Below are positions 5,519-6,391 of a stretch of 6,391 nucleotides of DNA, piece after piece (within the stretch, counting starts at the first letter, position 1; each line of letters starts with the position of its first letter). The position numbers and the translations under genes were made by a program. The stretch is from Acidobacteriaceae bacterium (GTDB lineage: Bacteria; Acidobacteriota; Terriglobia; Terriglobales; Acidobacteriaceae). The notes under the pieces were generated by a model. It was not told where the DNA came from, did no database searches, and was given only the letters and a program-made list of their open reading frames with translations. The stretch covers positions 3,373-9,763 of the forward strand of contig PLBX01000290.1 in assembly GCA_003135495.1 (NCBI GenBank), in the 5' to 3' direction.

Positions 5519-6391
5519 TTACTTCATGGGGGCGGTAGTTGGCGTCTTTGTTTCACCGGTCGCGCCATTCGTTGAACTGGACTTGTGATCCGGAGATGCG
5601 ACTCCGGCTTGCTTTAAGGCGTCGTCCAGCGCCTTGCGAACTTCGTCCGGGGGCAGAGCACCGTCGAGTTTTTGTCCATTGATGAACATCGTGGGAGTCG
5701 CATCCACGCCTACTGTGTCGCCCTCTTTCATAGAAACTCGTACAGCTTTGTCATCCTGCGCTTTAATACACGCCTGTAATTTTGTGCCATCGAGATTGTG
5801 CTTTTGACCCTGACCTGTGGCTAGTTTGTCGAGTTCGGAATTCTGGCCATCACGACCATTTTCAGCCTTGATCACGTCCTGATGACTGTGCAGGTAATCG
5901 GCGTAGTCCCAATAGGCGTCGTTGTTCTGGGCGGCCAGGCAGTTGGCGTTGACGGCTGCGTGGATGGCCCAGGGATGAATTTCTTCCAGCGGATAATCTT
6001 TATAAATGAATAAGACGCGGTCGCTGTATTCCTTGAAAATGCCGGGGAAAAGGGTGTTGTGCATGCGGGAGCAGAAGGGGCATTCGAAGTCGTCATAGTT
6101 GACGACGGTAACTTTGGCATCTTTATTTCCCCGCGTTGGGCGTCCAGCGACGTCGATCTTTTTCATGATGTCCGCGTAGGGATCGCTGGTGAGGTTCATC
6201 CTGGTGACGCGCATGAGGGTTTTGTGGTCGTGGGAGAGCAGGAAGTCGAAGTCCTGTTTTTTTGTGGCGCTGGAAAATGTGACAGTGAGGGCGTCATAGT
6301 TTGGAAACTCGCTGGATTGAAGCGGACCCACGGTTACTTTCACATCTGGGGGGAGAGAATAATGCGATCGCACCTGGCGCTCGATCGCCTT
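5519..6391 (-). CDS. DsbA-family thioredoxin-fold protein (5' end outside window)
   Basis: This is a thiol-disulfide oxidoreductase or isomerase of the DsbA/thioredoxin_4 type, expected in the periplasm. The frame is open to the right edge (KAIERQ before a GTG at 6373), and the sequence reads as protein across that GTG, so the real start and signal peptide probably lie outside. Numbering from the first visible codon (290 residues): residues 1-75 are an N-terminal region (SLPPDVKVTVGP, then alternating strands to DFDFLLSHD) that I cannot name; GRPTRGNKDAKVTVVNYDDF leads into the active site CPFC (Cys104, Cys107); FIYKDYPLEEIHPWA and ANCLAAQ (Cys151) follow; Cys208 lies in LQACIKA; VDATPTMFING holds the cis-Pro loop (Pro233). 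Cys151 and Cys208 may form a structural disulfide, as in BdbD-like relatives. The last ~25 residues are Ser/Thr/Pro/Lys-rich. It is transcribed ahead of the parvulin lipoprotein, suggesting a joint role in folding exported proteins. Confidence 0.92.
   Translation of the reverse strand, partial: KAIERQVRSHYSLPPDVKVTVGPLQSSEFPNYDALTVTFSSATKKQDFDFLLSHDHKTLMRVTRMNLTSDPYADIMKKIDVAGRPTRGNKDAKVTVVNYDDFECPFCSRMHNTLFPGIFKEYSDRVLFIYKDYPLEEIHPWAIHAAVNANCLAAQNNDAYWDYADYLHSHQDVIKAENGRDGQNSELDKLATGQGQKHNLDGTKLQACIKAQDDKAVRVSMKEGDTVGVDATPTMFINGQKLDGALPPDEVRKALDDALKQAGVASPDHKSSSTNGATGETKTPTTAPMK

Noticed and set aside
1..6391. tRNA, rRNA, CRISPR array, insertion sequence, toxin-antitoxin or defence genes
   Set aside because: I looked for cloverleaf-like sequence, regularly spaced repeats, transposase motifs and terminal inverted repeats and saw none.

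Overview
The window reads as ordinary chromosomal DNA from a Gram-negative, LPS-making bacterium of moderate GC content. The best guess is a member of the Acidobacteriota (Terriglobia/Koribacter-like). That guess rests on the remembered look of the DsbA-like protein, on GatB being encoded apart from GatC/GatA, and on the general style of the genes; no database search was possible. Two lipid A/Kdo enzymes show that an outer membrane is present.

Layout. (1) Positions 1-1846, minus strand: waaA (Kdo transferase) followed by lpxK (lipid A 4'-kinase, cut by the left edge). They share an ATGA stop/start overlap and so are translationally coupled. (2) Positions 1847-1956: a 110-bp divergent intergenic region with a perfect TATAAT facing right. 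(3) Positions 1957-2673, plus strand: an unrecognised envelope protein with a lipobox-like N-terminal segment and a probable beta-rich extracytoplasmic domain. (4) Positions 2674-2769: a gap holding a GC-rich tandem-hairpin element and a second perfect TATAAT, placed 7 nt before the gatB ATG. (5) Positions 2770-4248, plus strand: complete gatB, an amidotransferase subunit for Glu-tRNA(Gln)/Asp-tRNA(Asn). (6) Positions 4249-4371: a convergent gap with a perfect 10-bp-stem hairpin, probably the gatB terminator. (7) Positions 4372-6391, minus strand: a DsbA-like thioredoxin-fold protein (5' end outside the window), then, after 82 nt, a SurA/PpiC-type parvulin lipoprotein.

Functionally there are three blocks: LPS inner-core/lipid A completion (waaA-lpxK), translation fidelity (gatB), and periplasmic protein folding (DsbA-like plus parvulin lipoprotein). 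The folding pair also bears on envelope biogenesis.

There is no mobile element, CRISPR array, tRNA or rRNA that I can see, and I do not see a clearly new multi-gene system. The points most worth a second look are the parvulin domain that appears to lack both conserved histidines, the apparently leaderless gatB, and the GC-rich hairpin elements that may belong to a dispersed repeat family.
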